Source of the DNA: Paenisporosarcina sp. OV554
GTDB lineage: Bacteria; Bacillota; Bacilli; Bacillales_A; Planococcaceae
DNA length: 64,000 nt
Assembly (NCBI RefSeq): GCF_003058165.1
Contig: NZ_QBUC01000004.1
Location: 62,001 to 126,000, forward strand
Direction: 5' to 3'
Under the pieces are notes generated by a model that did not search any database, had not been told where the DNA came from, and saw only the letters and a list, made by a program, of their open reading frames with translations. Shown piece by piece: positions 62,914 through 64,000 of this stretch; the first letter of the stretch is position 1; every line of letters starts with the position of its first letter. The translations under genes and the position numbers were made by a program.

Positions 62914-63516
62914 ATGGCTCGTTATACAGGTCCAGCTTGGAAATTATCTCGTCGTCTTGGTCTATCACTAAGCGGTACAGGTAAAGAATTAGAAAAACGC
63001 CCTTACGCACCAGGACAACACGGTCCTAACCAACGTAAAAAAATCTCGGAATACGGTTTACAATTACAAGAGAAGCAAAAGCTTCGTCACATGTATGGTG
63101 TAAACGAACGTCAATTCCGTACACTTTTCGATAAAGCGGCTAAAATGCCTGGTAAATCTGGTGAGAACTTCATGATTCTTCTTGATACTCGCCTTGACAA
63201 CATCGTTTACCGTTTAGGTCTTTCACGCACTCGTCGTGGAGCTCGTCAATTAGTAAACCACGGTCACGTTATGGTTGATGGAAAACGCGTTGATATTCCT
63301 TCATACCGTCTAAAAGCAGGTCAAGAAATTTCTCTTCGTGAAAAATCTCAAAACCTTGATATCGTTAATGAGTCTATGGAAGTAAACAACTTTGTTCCTG
63401 AATACTTATCTTTCGATGCAGACAAAAAAGTTGGTACATTCATTCGTCGTCCAGAACGTAGCGAATTATCTGCTGAAATCAATGAATCATTAATCGTTGA
63501 GTACTACTCACGTTAA
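62914..63516 (+). CDS. rpsD: 30S ribosomal protein S4
   Basis: 200 residues, identical in length to B. subtilis S4. [26 protein letters not shown] is the standard opening (outline); the S4 RNA-binding domain at about 91-155 has [41 protein letters not shown] in outline. It lacks the Cys zinc motif, so it is the zinc-independent form. A primary 16S rRNA binder that nucleates 30S assembly. GGAGGAG precedes the ATG. Codon use is biased like highly expressed genes. Confidence 0.98.
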   Translation: MARYTGPAWKLSRRLGLSLSGTGKELEKRPYAPGQHGPNQRKKISEYGLQLQEKQKLRHMYGVNERQFRTLFDKAAKMPGKSGENFMILLDTRLDNIVYRLGLSRTRRGARQLVNHGHVMVDGKRVDIPSYRLKAGQEISLREKSQNLDIVNESMEVNNFVPEYLSFDADKKVGTFIRRPERSELSAEINESLIVEYYSR

Positions 63517-63544
63517 TAGCTATACTTTGCAAAGTGTAGTATTA

Positions 63545-63590
63545 AAAGCCCTAGAATCCTTGTTAAATCAAGATTTTAGGGCTTTTTCTT
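63545..63590 (+). terminator. Intrinsic terminator of rpsD
   Basis: AAAGCCCTA.AATC.TTG pairs with CAA.ATT.TAGGGCTTT, followed by TTCTTTTTT. A small palindrome ACTTTGCAAAGT precedes it. Confidence 0.9.
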
Positions 63591-63809
63591 TTTTACTAAA
63601 ATGTAAAATAAAGCAAAGATAAGCAGGTTATTGGGGCTAATCAAAAATATTAATGGCGGCGTATGTACAGGAAATGTGCATGTAAGTTAAAGCTACTCTC
63701 AAAAAGCATTTCTTTAAGGTGCTTTCTTTGTTAAGTGTTTTCTATTTTTCTTTTGGCTTTACTTAGCCACGGTAGGATACAGGACTGACTAAGACCATTA
63801 ACTTGACAG
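63591..63809. other. Gene-free stretch right of rpsD
   Basis: About 220 AT-rich bases with no coding frame. One weak AAAGCA/TGCTTT hairpin near 63705-63725. Nothing else recognised. Confidence 0.4.
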
Positions 63810-63855
63810 GGTGAAGGACGGGTGAAGGACGCTGGTTCGATCCCAGTCGGGATCA
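63810..63855 (+). other. 3'-tRNA-like fragment preceded by an 11-bp tandem repeat
   Basis: GCTGG-TTCGATC-CCAGT (63831-63847) forms a perfect 5-bp T arm (one G-U) with a seven-base TTCGATC loop, followed by CGGGATC and A, as in the 3' half of an acceptor stem plus discriminator. CCA is not encoded, and the matching 5' strand GATCCCG, D arm and anticodon arm are missing. GGTGAAGGACG is repeated in tandem at 63810 and 63821. A broken tRNA or leftover att site. Confidence 0.55.
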
Positions 63856-63864
63856 TTATTATTG

Positions 63865-63908
63865 AAAAGCCTGTAAACGTTGATACATCAATTTTTTACA
63901 GGTTTTTT
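63865..63908 (+). terminator. Intrinsic terminator after the tRNA-like fragment
   Basis: CCTGTAAA (63870-63877) pairs with TTTACAGG (63895-63902), with an inner TTGAT/ATCAA pair, then TTTTTT. It would end any transcript from the tRNA-like region. The last 90 bases of the window hold nothing I recognise. Confidence 0.8.
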
Positions 63909-64000
63909 ATAAATTGATTTCTCACTTCAAATACCTTGCAAAGTTCCTATAATTCATTAAATGTCCGCCATTTATTTGATGATTATTATTAACTCTGCCT

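Noticed and set aside
63591-64000. Complete tRNA gene at the right edge
   Set aside because: The 5' acceptor strand, D arm and anticodon arm cannot be found; only the T arm and 3' acceptor strand are present.

Overview
The window is an AT-rich chromosomal segment of a spore-forming Bacillales bacterium, most likely of the Planococcaceae (Sporosarcina / Psychrobacillus / Lysinibacillus relatives). The evidence is the gene order dnaB-nrdR-speD-gapB-coaE-mutM-polA-phoR-phoP-mdh-icd-citZ-ytvI-fxsA-pyk-pfkA-accA-accD-dnaE-nrnA-ytoI-ytkL, then ackA-ytxK-tpx-yteJ-sppA-nadK, acs-sspA-thiI-nifS-ezrA-hisJ and rpsD. This matches the region between dnaB and rpsD in Bacillus subtilis. An alpha/beta-type small acid-soluble spore protein with a sigma-G-like promoter shows the lineage sporulates. 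A GntR/FadR gene fused into the accDA operon and a MaoC-like gene between mdh and phoP are the main departures from B. subtilis.

Layout. 1-7.5 kb: replication and repair (dnaB partial, mutM, polA), NrdR, SpeD, the gluconeogenic GapB and CoaE. 7.5-8.2 kb: gene-free, with a 21-nt-period array and one copy of a hairpin repeat. 8.2-21.8 kb: PhoPR, the citZ-icd-mdh TCA block, pfkA-pyk glycolysis and accDA with its own GntR regulator, nearly all on the minus strand. 21.9-33.3 kb: DnaE, NrnA, YtoI, YtkL, an Xaa-Pro peptidase, alanine dehydrogenase, an NCS1 permease and a UspA protein. A duplicated terminator/21-nt array lies between pepQ and ald.

33.8-46.2 kb is the accessory part: twelve genes on the minus strand encoding a LacI regulator, a Gfo/Idh oxidoreductase, a CUT1 ABC sugar importer without its own ATPase, YesL, NagA, a GntR regulator, and a class II aldolase, PfkB kinase, SIS isomerase/deaminase and ROK kinase. 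Together they form a plausible non-PTS route for an N-acetylated amino sugar, best explained as N-acetylgalactosamine: kinase, deacetylase, AgaS-type deaminase/isomerase, tagatose-6-phosphate kinase, tagatose-bisphosphate aldolase. The last 90 codons of a decayed MsmX/UgpC-type ATPase lie just outside it. The acetate released by NagA could feed ackA (next door) and acs (53.7 kb).

46.8-64 kb returns to conserved backbone genes. It includes two adjacent copies of a MITE-like hairpin repeat (52.2-52.6 kb), the S4 leader in front of rpsD, and a 3'-tRNA-like fragment near the right edge.

The most interesting non-coding signals are: a speD leader in which an 8-nt C-rich segment is exactly complementary to the Shine-Dalgarno region; the three-copy hairpin repeat family; exact 21-nt-period arrays at two places; palindromic operators in the acc operon and in the amino-sugar locus. 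All functional statements are from reading the sequence; no database search was run.
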